This document shows, in pieces, positions 33,703 through 47,175 of a stretch of DNA of 64,000 nt. Source of the stretch: Membranipora membranacea (Eukaryota; Bryozoa; Gymnolaemata; Cheilostomatida; Membraniporidae); assembly GCA_914767715.1 (NCBI GenBank), contig OU612066.1, forward strand, positions 33,890,283 through 33,954,282, read 5' to 3'. A model generated the notes under the pieces. The model was given only the letters and a program-made list of their open reading frames with translations. It was not told where the DNA came from and did no database searches. Position 1 is the first letter of the stretch; each line of letters starts with the position of its first letter. The position numbers and the translations under genes were made by a program.

Positions 33703-34964
33703 GTGGGTGGGAGGTATATCCCACCCTCCCTGGTTAAACCAGTCTCTCTAGTTAAACATAAATGAAATAATAACAAACTGATGCACAAGAACTACCATCT
33801 GAGAGCTCTGGTGGTGTCTATTGTGAAATATGATCATTGGAAACAACAACCAGTGTTCCTTGGAAATATCATATGCTATAAGAATATTATTGCGTCTTAA
33901 CTGGCCTATGAACAATACAAGGGGCCCAATTCACTAAGTGTCTGGGTCTGTTGGGACAAAACCTCCATTTAACCGCCAACTGCTCTCTAGTCCTTTTGAT
34001 GACGGGAACGTTTGACCTCACTGTGATCATTGCTATCAACACAAAATATCATATTCTTCCTCGCTAAGTGTTCTGATGTTTCTTAGACCACGCACAAATG
34101 CTTTGTGAAGTTCTGTTAGAACCTGTCAATTATGTCGATATTTTTTTTTCAGTTGGTGGTTTAGAGAAACTCACTGAGTCATCATGCACACATTTATGTC
34201 TTCACAAATTCTTATATTAGTCATTCAAACCAAGTCTCTAACTCGTTGATCAAACTTTCCAGGTTACTTTAAATCACATGGTGTATTTAAGATTTGTTTC
34301 CGTAAAATTTAATGCATAACCATATTGCTCTCACAGGCACTAATGTCGCATATTCGACCCACTTGGGGCCAAATACCAAAGCAGAACAGACACCTTTCAT
34401 TTACTCATTATTGCTCATGTTCATTTTGTGTGGAGTTAACTCCTTCCTGTTGAGGAAGGGTGCAACTCCATACAAAAATTATTTTCTTTATGAAGTCAAA
34501 TTTATCCAGAATATTTGCTTTTGAATCTTGTGACTAAAAGGTGATAACTCAATTTATTAATGACACATAGTTTAGATGCGTTTTTGACATTGAAATAAAT
34601 TTTTATTCTTGAAAAAACAAATTAAGTTAGAAACCAAAAAATCAATCTATACCATACGAGAAAAACGTGCTCCAAGGGCTCTCCAACAAGAACTGATCAG
34701 CCTTGATGTTCCCCCAGTCTTATATGCACCGAAGTTCATCACAGTGGATAGGCATGGCCAAAAAACAGAGATTGCATTTGCCCGTCGATCACTTTTAATT
34801 TGAAAATAAAATGCAAATAAACTGGATTCCTTTTGAAAAAACGGAGATTGGGTTTTGACTTTGTCTGATAAAAAATGATTCAAATTATACATGAATTATA
34901 TGGCAGCAATTGAACCTCCCAAAAAGGCGGAGATGGGATTGCTGACAGATGACAGTAATTCAAT
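33703..34964. other. No recognisable gene
   Basis: AT-rich sequence. A short hairpin around GGGTGGGAGGTATATCCCACC begins at 33704. Several short open frames occur, such as 34609-34803, with no family features. Confidence 0.4.
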
Positions 34965-35132
34965 TACGCCTAGTATGACAACACACAACACATTTCGTCA
35001 AAAAATAAAACGGTCTCTGAATTATTTGGTTGTACTAATAATTAATTTATACAATAATGCCTGCGCAACACAGACACCAATCTCCGTTTTAATTTTTGAC
35101 AAAATGTGTTGTGTGTTGTCATTACTAGGCGT
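34965..35132. repeat. Foldback (inverted repeat), arms about 48 bp
   Basis: TACGCCTAGTATGACAACAC ... AAAATAAAACGG (34965-35013) pairs with CCGTTTTAATTTTTGACAAA ... ACTAGGCGTA (35083-35132) with few mismatches and a loop of about 70 bases. Pairing extends weakly beyond both ends. The size and layout suit a small MITE or foldback element; no clear target duplication was found. Confidence 0.75.
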
Positions 35133-35674
35133 AAATAAATTATTACGATGTAAGAGCTCTAGCTCTAGCTTTTATGGTACATGTGACAAATAAATACAAG
35201 TGGATTTATCAGGGTGTTATTGTGTATTCGTTTATGGTCTCAGTGAATTTGGTTACTTGTTGAGCATTCTTAAAGATTAGATTAGATAAAGGTTAGCAGG
35301 TCTAGCTTCGTTAACTTGCTCATCGACCAACAATTTGGGTTTGCTCACATGAGGTCGAAGAGTTCTTACCAAAAAAATTAGGAGAGGCTAATGAAAAAAG
35401 CAGATTTGCCGGAAGATCTGAAAGTGACATCCAAGAAAATCTGCGGAGCATTTCGATCAAGACCCTATTGCATACACCCTTTTCAAATAAAGAACCATTC
35501 ACGCCAAAGCTGTGTCAATACCTCATGACGACTTCAATCATTGGCCAAATCAAAACATTACAAACTGGGTTTTTAATATCTGTGTCAAGATGTTGATGCT
35601 CCTATCTACTACTCGCAGCAAATTATAATCACAAATATGCATCAAATGATAAGACAACTCAGTATTTCTGTTGG

Positions 35675-35840
35675 GTTGCGACATTTGCGATGTTAGTGGG
35701 TTCGAGCTATTGCGACGTTTAAAAAGTTGCAGCGTTTGTGGGTTTGCGACGTTATAAAACCCTTCGTTGCGACGTTTTTGGGATTGCGACGTTAGAGGAA
35801 CGCTAGATTACGACGTTTTGATGTTTGCGACGTTTGTGGG
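35675..35840 (+). repeat. Degenerate tandem repeat rich in TTGCGACGTT
   Basis: TTGCGACGTTT or close variants (TTGCGACATT, TTGCAGCGTT, TTACGACGTT) recur about nine times at irregular spacing of 15-25 bases. The stretch is CpG-rich in a CpG-poor, AT-rich setting. No open frame explains it. Confidence 0.7.
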
Positions 35841-36366
35841 TTCAACAGCCCCCTATAATTATGCATACAATGAAATTTGAGTGAGAGGCACAATGAATAG
35901 TTGAGAGAATAATTAGATGCTTTACCCACAAGCCGGACAGTGCTTGAGTGACTATAATACATTTACAACTGAAATAATTGACCCAACAACTGACCTCTCC
36001 TAACACACATATACCAAGAGATTGTGCATGTTGATAGGATTTTATATCTGAATCCAATTAATTTGTTGATAACTAACACACAGACTTATTATGCTGTCAA
36101 TGCACAATTTAATAGCAACTAGGGTTACAGCTCGATTTCTGCATTAAAAGAGACTCCGTTGAAGATGGGAGGGAATACAAAGGGTGCATTTTCAATTTGT
36201 AAAGGACCTAACCGTTAATCATCTTGCCAACAGAAACCTATTATCTTACATTGCATGGTTATTCCTCATTACAGAAATATCTAGAATACCTAGGATTTCT
36301 GATCTTACGTACAGCACACTCAATTGACTTCAAACTGCATGAGACATTCTTTTACCTGTTGGAATT

Positions 36367-39300
36367 ATGGCAATATCTACATCAACAAGCGCAGTAGATA
36401 ACACAGTATCCCCAAGCGCTGACGCTTCTTCTGCAGGTGCCCGATACACAAGGCAGCAATGGATAATTCTCATAATCATACTCATCTCTCTGTGTTTTGC
36501 TTCAACCAGTTTGTCTATACCTGCACCCTTCCTGCCAAAACTCGTGAGTAGATAAGCAACACCAAACAACATTGTAGAGCTTCAGATGTACTTGCATTAA
36601 CCGATTCAATCGTGATATTCTTCTCTCTGAATCAGTGTGTGCAAAACTGGCCGGCACAGATTGTCAGCATGGCATGTTTTAAAGCATGGTCTAAAATTTA
36701 GTGGTGGTGTAGATCTTTATTGCTACACAGATTTTCTATGAGAAATACTGAACCAAAACCAAACATCTCTTGTTGTGTCGCTGAGGTTTTTTGTGCTTTT
36801 CCTGACTGTATTGCTTTGAACCTATTAGGCAAACTGAGAAAGTTACAGTGCCTACCACTCATTGCTCGGTTTCGACGGAGATCCCACTAAAAATTCCAGA
36901 TCTTTGTGTTATATCCGCATGTACTTTTAAATGTAGGTTAACAAAATTTGTAATTTTGTCTCTGTCCGAAGACTGAGAAATACAGATGCCGTAAGGGTGC
37001 GGCGGCCATACTAGGCGCCGAGTTGCTCTCAGTTTGCAGGCAGGTCAGGGCTCACCTGGGGCCTCTATTGAGCCCAGTAGTCAGTAGACTGCAGCAGGAT
37101 TCAAAATTGAGACCTCCAACGCTTTCGCGTTTGAGGGCAGACTGAGCTACCTCCTTCTCCTTTATAATCGAGGATAATTTAACTATTACGCCAAGTTGAC
37201 GAAAGAACTAGATATTGCCTTTTATCCATTATAAACTCACTATCACTACCTATTCTTATTTCTACAGGATAATTTCATTTTCTATTCTGTTAATTTTATT
37301 CAGTTTTTAACAGGATATGATATTTAGCCCAATATGGCACTGAATTTTAAGAATTTTTGCTGTTCATGGCCTGTCATAATTCATACTCATCACCATAAGC
37401 TATTTGAGAGTATTGTTTTATATTTTGAGATTTTTACAGATGAAGTTTCATTCTTGAGTTTAAACAGAATCTTTAGTTTGTTAAATACTGTTGAACGTCT
37501 TTACATCTCAGATTGTTCTATTTTAGGATGAGAAACATGGTGTGAACTCAGACATCACAGGATGGATTCTCGGTATACCATCATTCATTCAGCTTGTATC
37601 GTCACCTCTTGTCGGAAAATTAGTGAGTGTTTCGCCTTATAAATCTATCAAACCATGCAACATCGACATCACTACCAAACATTTTTATATTACCATGCAT
37701 TCAAAGTTCATAAGTTAGTACGCAGCTTGGATTTAATGACGAAGATCTTCCTGTCATTTATCAGAACTCGGTTGTTAACAAGGCAAAGTTTCCAAGAATC
37801 TGGATTGACATAAACTGTGTCATACCTCGCCCTGGCAGATAGCAGATCTCCACATTAATAATTATTGTGTGAGCACATTGGCTCTGTAGTTCTGTACAGT
37901 ATCTTTCCCCGAAGCTATAAGTGGGTCTTACTATGCACTGTTCAAACAAAATTGTGTAGTCGTGATGTAGCTAGATACAATTGTTTCATACTTGAATAAA
38001 TTTTGCATCTATTAAAACAATATCAGATGGCACAAAGCTGTTACCCTCATCTTTTCCCTTGTTGGCGATCACTCAAATCCAAAAGGAAATTGAATAAATG
38101 TCTCATACATCCTCTCTCCTCCCATTTCAGATACCACATACTGGACTACACACTATGTCAGTGTTTGGTTTGTTCTTTGTTGGAGGTGCCACCCTGCTGT
38201 TTGGGGTTTTAGAGTACCTTCCTGTCATAGAAAACACAGACAACCCAGACATACTCTACCTTATCACAGCATTTGTATTACAAACTGCTCATGGCTTGGG
38301 ATACTCTGCATTTCTCACTGCTACACTCACTGTTTTATCTGTCACTTTCTCTGAGAGTACTACAGCAGTAATGGTAGGTCAGGCAATAATATCTACTTGA
38401 TGCTGATGGCCGTAGTTTTTTCACATACAGAGTCTTTTGAATAATCCAGTTGTGACACCTGCTGTGTAGCTCATAGATGATGATCTTTTCAATTGAATTA
38501 AAGGTAAAACAGAAGCCTGATTGGTTGAAAGATTAATATTTTTATTTTGATGTTGTATTTTTCCATTTTAGAGCTATTCAGAAACTATGATTGGCTTTGG
38601 AGTGATGGTCGGACCCGCTTTGGGGAGCACATTTTTCAAGGTTTGAATTCAATGTCGTTAAGTGGCAAGGATTGCTTAGTTCTGTCTCAAAACTAGGCCT
38701 TGATACAACATATTGTTTCTTTTGACCAAGCAGCGGCTTGGCTAGGAAAATATGCTCTGCCTAGTTAATTGTCAACCATTCACAATAACAAATTGCCGAT
38801 ATAGGGTTTTAACTGATGTGCAAACCTTTGGGGCAGAACGCCCTCTGCTTTCCTAATTTGATCAAGTGAAATACACTTCATTGAGCTTGTAGAGATTTGA
38901 ATTTTTTTTTAAAACTGCTTATCTGGTATCATAATATATATATATATGAAAATACTTCGATATTTCTTGTCAAAGAAACCTTCCTGTCAAGGTTTACCGT
39001 AGAGACACAGACAGTATAACGGTGCCAGCTATGTGATGGTTGTGCCAAAACACTCTCTCTCCTCTGCCCGTTGGTGGCTCAATATTACTATACTCATTGC
39101 ACCCACGACCACAAACACTTCATTCATTCGCCATCATATTATAAATACCAAAACATGTTATATTATAGGCACTCCCAAAAACCTTCTAAACAACACCAAT
39201 TACAAGTAAAGCCTAAACATACCTCGATTGAATACTACAGCCAAAACAACACTCCTGAGGCTCTCCCTCAGTCTATTGGACTAAAACATGCGAAAGCATT

Positions 39301-42300
39301 GTAGACAGTAACCAACACCAGTGAGGCCAAATCATTGGAGAACCAACATTTTTATTAGTGTAGTATATAATTTTATAGTTATTTATCAACAACATCTCAA
39401 TGACCACCATCAACTATGCATACCACCATTGAACACTGAACCAAACCCACCATCCTGACAGGCTTTCACTAAAACATATCAAACCATTCTATACAGCAAC
39501 CCTCACCAGTGAGACCACATCCTATCCAAATCGCACCTTGTACCCATGAGATGTTCACCGAAACACACTGCTCAATTTAACATAAATCTAATACCTTTTA
39601 ACTACAACCCCTATGATTTGTCCTGTAATTTAATCCTTTTTACCAGGAACAATAGGCTCCTTTCATTTCAAGGTTTAGATCCACTACACTTCAATTGAAC
39701 ACTGATGTATTTGTTTTTTGTTTCGTTTGCAAGGTAAGTTATCTCACGTGGACCTTGGCCAACTAACAATAAATTATCACCGATGTGATTCATCACCTTA
39801 CTTTGATCATAATTATAGATAATACACAGCGGTATCATCACCTAAGCAATGGTTTGATTCTAAATTTCAGCTGGGTGGTTTCTATGGCACATTTGCTGCT
39901 GATGGTGGCTGCATCATTTTCTGTTCAGCTTCTATGTACTTCCTACTACCATTCAATTGTGAGTGAATTTTATCATCACTGTAGCTTGATGTGTCTGCTG
40001 CTGTGTATCAAGGTGCTCTCCTTGTGGGAAAAAAATTGTTGACTTCATAGTAGAAAAATGTCCACATCACATTCTCTTCTTCTTTTAAATCTCAAACTCA
40101 AAAATTCAATTTTACTGCATTACTGACAGAAGAGTTGTCAAACTGTTAACAAAAAAATACGATAATGTTCACATGATTATACTAAACCATATCTTCGGCT
40201 AGAGCTTCATTTGTCATTGATTCTGCTTCAACAAATCATTCGCCTTCAATTCTATACAGTAGGCTTAGAAGGAAGTGAGAACCCTGGAACAGTATCTGCA
40301 CGCAAATTATTGTCAGATGTTAATGTCATATATGGTCTGGTTCTGGTAGCGTACAGTGCAGCGATGTGGTCTTGTATCGACCCAATTCTCGAACCAGAAC
40401 TACGTAAAAAGGTATACTTCATATTTTATTTCTTTATAACAAGTTATACCTTTCCAATTTATTGTTCTCTTTGATAATTTATCTACTCTGCATGGTAACA
40501 AAGTATTAAATATTCGTCAGACTTTATTGAATGTATTAAAAATGATGTTTTCTTTTTTATAGTATGGATTAAGTCAAGAGTTGAGTGCCCTTTCATTTCT
40601 TCTTCTCTCTGCCACTTATGTCATATTAGCCCCTACAGTCGGTAAATGCCTTGACAAGATTGTAAGTATAAAATAAAGTATATGAAAATAGATTGTACTA
40701 AGCTTTGGGTATCAAAAAATAAACTTATGTTATTTCCCGTAGTAACAAAATCAATTTATATGGAGATTTTCAAACAAAATTGTAAATAAAACTTATCAGG
40801 CTGAAAAACCTATTATTTTATTGAGCAGGAGTATGACAAAAAATTACTACAAACGCTTTCAATCTCTATACCTCAATTTACTGAGATAGAGGAGGAAATA
40901 TCATCAAACCTCACCCCCAACACCTTTGAGGAGAATTATATCGACAAAAATCAACACCCGAATAAACGAAAAATTAAAACTCTATGAAATCTATACTAAT
41001 GTTGTTTTAAAAGTATTTGACAGTTTGTCAAGTTGAAAGGAGAATAAGCAGAAGAAAAAACTGCAAATTTATCTCAATCATAATTATAGTTTATCTTACA
41101 AATTGATTTATCAAAACATGCATTTTGCCTGATTGCCTAAAAATTGCTCGTGTAAAAGCTCTATACAAATAAGGTGATAAAAATGATTGTACAAACTATC
41201 AGCGACTTCAGTGTTACGTGCCCTGGAAAAAAACTTTGAGAAATTACTAACCTTTCATATAAGGGAAATTTCAGAGTTGAACTATCTTTGAACTGATTTT
41301 CAACTTGATTTTCGAACCAAGAAGCACTACAGATGCTTTATATTTTAAAATGGAAAAGTTGTATGACAAATTGAATAGCAGAAGAATCACTCATGGTATT
41401 TTTTGGGTCTTTTTCAAGGCTTTTGATACAATTAATCAAGGTACCTTAATCAGCAAATATTTTATTATGGTTTTTCAACAATCTCTCAAAATCTTATTAC
41501 AAATAACTTTACAAATTGGAAGTTACGTTTATCCTTAGATTGTACTTAGTCGCAATTACAGAATTTGAAAACTTGATGTGCCCCAGAGGTCAGTCTTCAG
41601 GTCTCTTTCGTTTTTAGTCTACATAAAATTAGTTGAGTGACTTGAATTGATGAAATCCCAACTACAAATAGTATATCCATGGTGCACTTCCAATAGACTA
41701 AATTATGACAAGGCCCATCAATTATTAATTGAAGCCCCTAAAATGCAGTATTATATCCAAAGCTATAATATCATGATGGGAGGATAACTATCATTCTCCT
41801 CATTAGGATGTCACAGTCTCCCGGATTCGCAATACAAGATACAAGCACTTTCAGAAGACTGTGACATCATAATGCAGAGAACAAGAGTTATCTTCTATTA
41901 TCCAGGGCACTCGTTCCACCATCAATAGTCCATGCCAAGTAGAGCATTGAATGTTTTCACCATGCTTATCTGACATAACTAGATCATAAATATCTGCCTG
42001 ACTACAACATGATATTGGTCTTTAATAGGCTCATTCAGGCTCTCAGATATAGACCACCTTTCAGACTGTACAATTGAGAAGTGTTATCACTGTTTTTAAA
42101 TTCACTCAATATTCAGTCCATGATTTAAATCTTGACGATCTCATTTGCTTGTCAATTGAAGCTCATCCAAGGAGTTCAATACCATAAAATGGCAAACTCT
42201 CACGTATGTTTATTGATATTCATATTGTTATGTATCTAAATACCATATACAACCTGCTTATATCACTGATCTCTTCTGCTATAGAACAATCTGGACAGCC

Positions 42301-44144
42301 TGTATGTCATGATGTTTGGATACCTACTTATGGCTATCAATTTTGTTCTTATGGGCCCATCACCACTTACTCCCTGGCTGCACAGGTAGGTTAGTTTAAT
42401 TTGAAGCAACTTTGAATCTGCCACTAACTTTGATCAAAAGAGCACATTTTCTGCCTCATTTTGTTGTTAAATCCAATCAGTTTCTGGTTGATCTACCCAT
42501 ATTTGGTAGCTTTAAAACAGTTTACAGTATTGCTTACCCTGTGTCTATATCAAGGATTCATTTTGAAGATCTGTGATAGGGTACTCTGACAACCACTACA
42601 ATTTGCTGGTAAAACTTGTAGACTCGTTAGCGAAAACTTCAATCGCATTATGTCACATTTCTATTTTATGAATAATTATTTCTAAATCAATTCAAAATCA
42701 ATTTCTTTGTGAATTGGGATGATTTGTCATCAAAAAAAAAAAATTAGACACGATTCTTAACAATGGGGGCGCTGCAATGGGTTGAGTGAACACAATTTTG
42801 TATAGTGAATAGCGGAAATGCCAGTTAGCACCATCAAACAATTTTTTTTCGGATGTGAGATTCCACAGTCGGTTAGCGCTTGCTATTTACTTGGTCTCTC
42901 AGGAGCTGTGGGTCCGAGCTTTCAAGGTTGATTTTTTCAGCTCTGGGCACCCTCTCCAACTTTAAAACTATAATTTGCTGGTAACAAGTAGACGATAGGA
43001 TATCACAAACAACATGAGCAGTGAACAATTGGACAGTGAATAAATGATTCATATTACAGACCTTTATGGCTGTTGCTGACTTGTGTTGGTGTGTTAGGTA
43101 TTGGTCTTGGATTAACAATAATTCCTTCCCTTGCACTTCTCTTCAGCAGCTCCTCAAGGTAATGTGGTTTTTGTAGCTCTCCTTCATAATTTTTCCAATG
43201 GTTGTCTAACATTGAGAATGGTGCCCTCTTCCGTAAACATAAATGTGCTTTGAATCCCCTTGCAATGAGGGAATTTGCACTCTTGCTTTTTGGAATGAAA
43301 TCAATCTGCATATTATTCTAACTATGAATTCATAGTTTAGAAAAAGAATATTGAAGAGTAAATTGAACTGTTTTGCCTATAGCCGGTTACGATTTATAAG
43401 AACCTATCTGTTCATGAAACGCAATATAGGTCCAAGCTATTTATGCACTTATAGTGGCGACTTCACTATACTCAGAGAAAGTCAGAGCTCCAATGCATAC
43501 TCACATACATGATAAAAATATACCATTATCATTGTAGTGATGAGAATAGAGAAGATCATGAACTAAAAGTCAACAGAACATCTACCAATGCCATGTTGTC
43601 CTCTTTCTGGTCTAGTGCTTACGCCCTTGGGTATGTTTTTCAAATTCATTCTTTGACTGGATGAGACCAACATGTATAATCAATCTCTATTTACTCTTTA
43701 TCATGATCTTCGATTGTCTGGAGATAGCTGGATCATAATTGAACACAAGAGAAAGGTCAAAGTCGCTGATTACTAATGCCTCAGTAGTACTCCGACTTCA
43801 ACAGTAGTTAATCACTTTGGCTAGGGACATTTCTAAATGCAGAACATGAGTTGTCAATCTGTTTCGCTTTTTAACCCGATCACTGCTTAGTCCCCGATGA
43901 AATAGTTGACCCCTATAATTGCTATTGTAGAGAATGGGTTGGACCTGTTGTTTCTGGAGAGCTTACAAAGAGAACAAACTTCGGATGGACCATGACTGTG
44001 TATTCCCTAAGTTCTGTTGCAGTTATATTTGGGATTGTTGCATTGAAGTTATATGCGGGTTGCAAATGCTGCAGTGTTAGCAACTTTGTATTGAAATCGA
44101 AAAATGGTTGTAAAGGAGAGGAGTGCATTCAATTAATAAAGTAA
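36367..44144 (+). CDS. MFS transporter, SLC18B1-like (vesicular polyamine transporter type), 11 exons
   Basis: Eleven exons join in frame to about 476 codons: 36367-36543, 37527-37622, 38131-38373, 38572-38640, 39871-39958, 40260-40411, 40563-40661, 42285-42385, 43060-43158, 43538-43630, 43931-44144. All introns are GT-AG. The first exon gives a Ser/Ala-rich cytosolic tail, then QQWIILIIILISLCFASTSL (TM1) and PAPFLPKL. Later landmarks are SFIQLVSSPLVGKL, GGATLLFGVLEYLP, GFGVMVGPALGSTFF plus KLGGFYG (the GP..GG..Y pattern of the family), APTVGKCLDKI and GEWVGPVVSGELTKR near the end, about 12 membrane segments in all. Human SLC18B1 is of similar length (about 456) and has the same order. The family exchanges polyamines for protons in vesicle membranes; the substrate here is inferred. 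The C-terminus is Cys/Lys-rich, and AATAAAG overlaps the stop. A LINE fossil lies in intron 7 and a SINE in intron 1. An upstream non-coding exon is possible. Confidence 0.82.
36975..37165 (-). repeat. tRNA-derived SINE in intron 1 of the MFS gene
   Basis: The minus strand starts GGAGGTAGCTCAGTCTGCCC (A-box-like). The T-arm-like GGTCTCAATTTTGAATCC follows about 30 bases later, at the spacing of a tRNA head. A GC-rich body (GGGCTCAATAGAGGCCCC, GGCGCCTAGTATGGCCG) follows. The local GC content is far above that of the intron around it. There is no full cloverleaf, so it is a SINE rather than a tRNA gene. Confidence 0.55.
39070..39560. repeat. Imperfect tandem duplication in intron 4 of the MFS gene
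   Basis: The text near 39215-39335 (GAATACTACAGCCAAAAC ... CCAGTGAGGCCAAATC) is echoed near 39425-39525 (GAACACTGAACCAAACCC ... CCAGTGAGACCACATC). The strand is C- and A-rich with very little G. No function is apparent. Confidence 0.45.
41150..41640 (+). pseudogene. Reverse transcriptase fossil (LINE) in intron 7 of the MFS gene
   Basis: Broken frames spell parts of a Jockey/CR1-like reverse transcriptase in the right order: ALEKNFEKLLTFHI, then STTDALYFKMEKLYDKLNSR, FFKAFDTINQGTLISK, and later VPQRSVFRSLSFLVYI. Several shifts and stops separate them. No ends of the element can be defined; related debris may begin near 40830. Confidence 0.75.
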
Positions 44145-44599
44145 AGTATTTTCTTACTATTGTGATACTCAGTTTATAGACTTCATGAACGCCTAGTTAT
44201 TGGGAGAATGAGTACCGAAATAGTTATCTGTTCTTTAAAACATTGGAACGGATAGTTATCGTTGCTATCTTTTTTTACTTCAACTTATGTTTTCCGAGAT
44301 TTTTTTTCTCATCCAAAGTGATTGTGAAACCAGTACAGCTGAAGTATGGGACTTGTCTGAGAGAACATATGTTGGTATGTGAATATTTCACAAGTTTGAC
44401 AGAAATGGTATAAATGCTATAAGAGTAACGCCATAAATGTTCATTTGTGAGCTTGCAGAAAGATGCTGATTTAATGATCACATATGTCAATAAATTAAGG
44501 GATCGATAGCTAACTTACATTACGTCAATTGAATTTAATATGACTTGTGATATTTTTCGTATTTTTTAATCCTTTGAGTGATATTAGATGTATTTTGCA

Positions 44600-45640
44600 C
44601 CACTCAAGGTAGAGACACGGGGATCTGCAAATATGAACTTTCTATACACCGTTGGAAAGCTGTTGAATTACTGATTGCTAAAAGCTCACCAAAAATGTGA
44701 TTGGATGACGTTGCATCATTTTATCAAAGAAATGAGGCCAAAACGGCTGTTTTTAGCAAAGTGGATGGCTGAGCTTCTTTGATTGCTAGAAATTTCAAAA
44801 CAGGTTATAATTTTTTTTTTTTATAATTTCTCACATACGAAGCCGCATTCATAAAATGTAATACAAACAGGAAATTCCAACAGAATATGGCACCGTGTAT
44901 CAGTATTCTCCGAATTGTGCACCACAGAATGCCAAAAACAGCCAATTTTAGGGGCTTTTAAGGTGTTTTTGGGCATTCTGTGGTGCGCAATTCGGGGAAA
45001 ACTGATGCGTAGTGCCATATTCTGTTGGTATCTCCCGTTTGTACTATGTTTCATCAATGCGGCTTCGTATGTGAGAAATTATAAAAAAAATTTGCTGGCC
45101 TCAGTAATGGTCCTTTTGACAGCATGTTTGGCGTTATGGTAAAACAACTCATAATGCATCTACCTTCGATGGTCTGTGCTGATCTTGATAAATCTTTTAT
45201 ATTTCTGAAAATTGGGGTGTGTGTCATTTAATCAGCCCTTCAGACGAAAATAGCAAAACAATTGGCTCTTAATTACTTAATCTATCTCAAATTCAAGTTT
45301 CACATCATTTCGTCAAATTCAAAAAATCACGCACATTATGACGTAATGTAGAAAGACACTTTGGGCTCATCACATATTGTTTTCAACCAAAAATTAGGAT
45401 TAACTATATCTCGTAGAATAAATATAACCTGTTTTGATATTTCTAACAATCAAGCTAGCTCAGCCATCCACTTTGCTAAAACAGCCTTTTCGGCCTCATT
45501 TCCTTAATAAAATGACGCAACGTCATCTAATATTTTTAATGAAATATTCGCGATCAGTAGCTCAGCAGCTTTCCAACGGTGTATAGAAAGCCCATACTTG
45601 CTGATCCCTGATGCTGTCACTACCTTAATGAGGGGAAGTT
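44600..45640. repeat. Nested foldback element, about 1 kb
   Basis: The inner arms are 44821-44940 and about 44965-45084: the left starts TTATAATTTCTCACATACGA, and the right ends in its reverse complement. The outer arms are about 44600-44815 and 45398-45640, with shared words such as CAGCCATCCACTTTGC and CAACGGTGTATAGAAAG when one is inverted. A 310-base spacer separates inner and outer arms on the right side only. This is the layout of a foldback transposon or two-step inverted duplication. It begins about 450 bases after the MFS stop codon. Confidence 0.8.
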
Positions 45641-46299
45641 TGGATTGTGAAGTAAATTTTGGATAGATGTATTGGACAATTTGGCGTCAGTATGTGAAAA
45701 TTATATACTACTTCTAATTTCCAATAAACCCTGAGCAAGTTGAGTGCTGCATAACATACTTGAATACGGCATGGCTGGGTGATAGCCTCACATTGACTGT
45801 GCCTTTAAATATGACTCATGCGAAACCCGAAGGCAAAGTGTTTTAAAAGATATAGGCAATAGAGTTACGCTTCAACATGGTTATGAATAACCTTGTGAGC
45901 CCTCTGCTTTATGTGTCTTCATAGAATCTGATTTGAGCTTTTACAAAATAAGTTTACATCAATCCAAACACCCTTTTTGATCAATGTCTTGCAACGTCAC
46001 TGCTCAACATGACTTTGAGTGAACCAGAATCAGATATCATACCGGTTATTTTTCTTTTTCTGTGTTTAAAAGAATTATCTGTATATTCTCAATGATAAGT
46101 TATATGATACAGGCACTAGCCATGCACAACCAGATTGCGTTGTGTTATGGATTTCGCACTAATTAAGTAGGAGAAAAACTGATGCTATTTTTGTACACAT
46201 TGTCCTCTCTACAGTATATAATAACTCTATGTTAACAGTAAACTATCAATCCCTTTATTACAGAATCAAACAATTGAAAATCAGCAAGAATCGATAATG

Positions 46300-47175
46300 T
46301 GTCAGACAGACAAAATTTGGTTTCATTGTTTCATTTGAGATAATCCAAATAAATCTGATTGATAAACATGACTGAGGTAAAAACAATACAACCAGATTTT
46401 ACCTTGTGAATTTCTTGAATTCTCCCAGGAATTAAGCCTCATTTAATTTTGGCAAATTTAAAGTGAATGAACAGTGTTGAGAGGAGTGTATTTCATGGAA
46501 GGAATTTTGTTATTACACATTTGGAGCAGGGCTTATGTTTGATAAATACCTACATTTTGCCATGCCAGAAGCAGATTTGGTGTTTCTCTTAATCATCATG
46601 TTTCTAATCCCACAATTAGAGCCGTTTTTTTGCTGGGCGAACATAAATAAACAGAACTTACATAATATACTCCATATCTAGTGGAAATCGCCTCAATTCA
46701 AATCGAATTAGGCCGTTATTGCATTGTACAAACTGTCCGACAATGTGTGTGGTTTTTCCAATGATTCAGCATACCTAGCTTAATTGGTTTTGACAATTAC
46801 CCAAACAGTTTTCTAAGGTACCTGTCCATGAGTTACAGGCTAATGGTGACCATTTCTGGTTCCTGATAGGAAAGAAAACAGCAATACAATATTTAGAGCA
46901 TACTGCAGCTATTCTAAAACGAAGTTAAGAGCAGTATCCATCCAAACACCATACTTGATGTTTAGAGTTTCAGAGGAAAAAACTCTACTGATTGCTGAAG
47001 AGGTGATAATCCTACAACCACACAATTATCAAACCTTGACAATACTGAGCTCTCAGTCAACAGGGAAGCAAGCTTGAGGATACAAACGTATAGGCTTTCA
47101 AATCCTTGATTTGCATATACTGCTAAGACAACAAGTATCGCATGGGCAAGATTTCCTGGCGATTTAAACAAAAGA
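46300..47175 (-). repeat. Left arm of a large inverted repeat around the hAT gene
   Basis: Read on the minus strand, this matches 51238-52140 in order, with shared words such as AAATCTTGCCCATGC / AAATCTCGCCCATGC, AGGATTATCACCTCTTCAGC and AAATTAAATGAGGCTTA. Similarity is moderate, so the duplication is not recent. The minus-strand open frame at 46962-47273 lies in it. Confidence 0.75.

Noticed and set aside
42850-42950. tRNA-like words (CGGTTAGCGCTTGC ... GGTCCGAGC) in intron 8 of the MFS gene
   Set aside because: Boxes are at plausible spacing, but no stem pairs well; too weak to list as a SINE.
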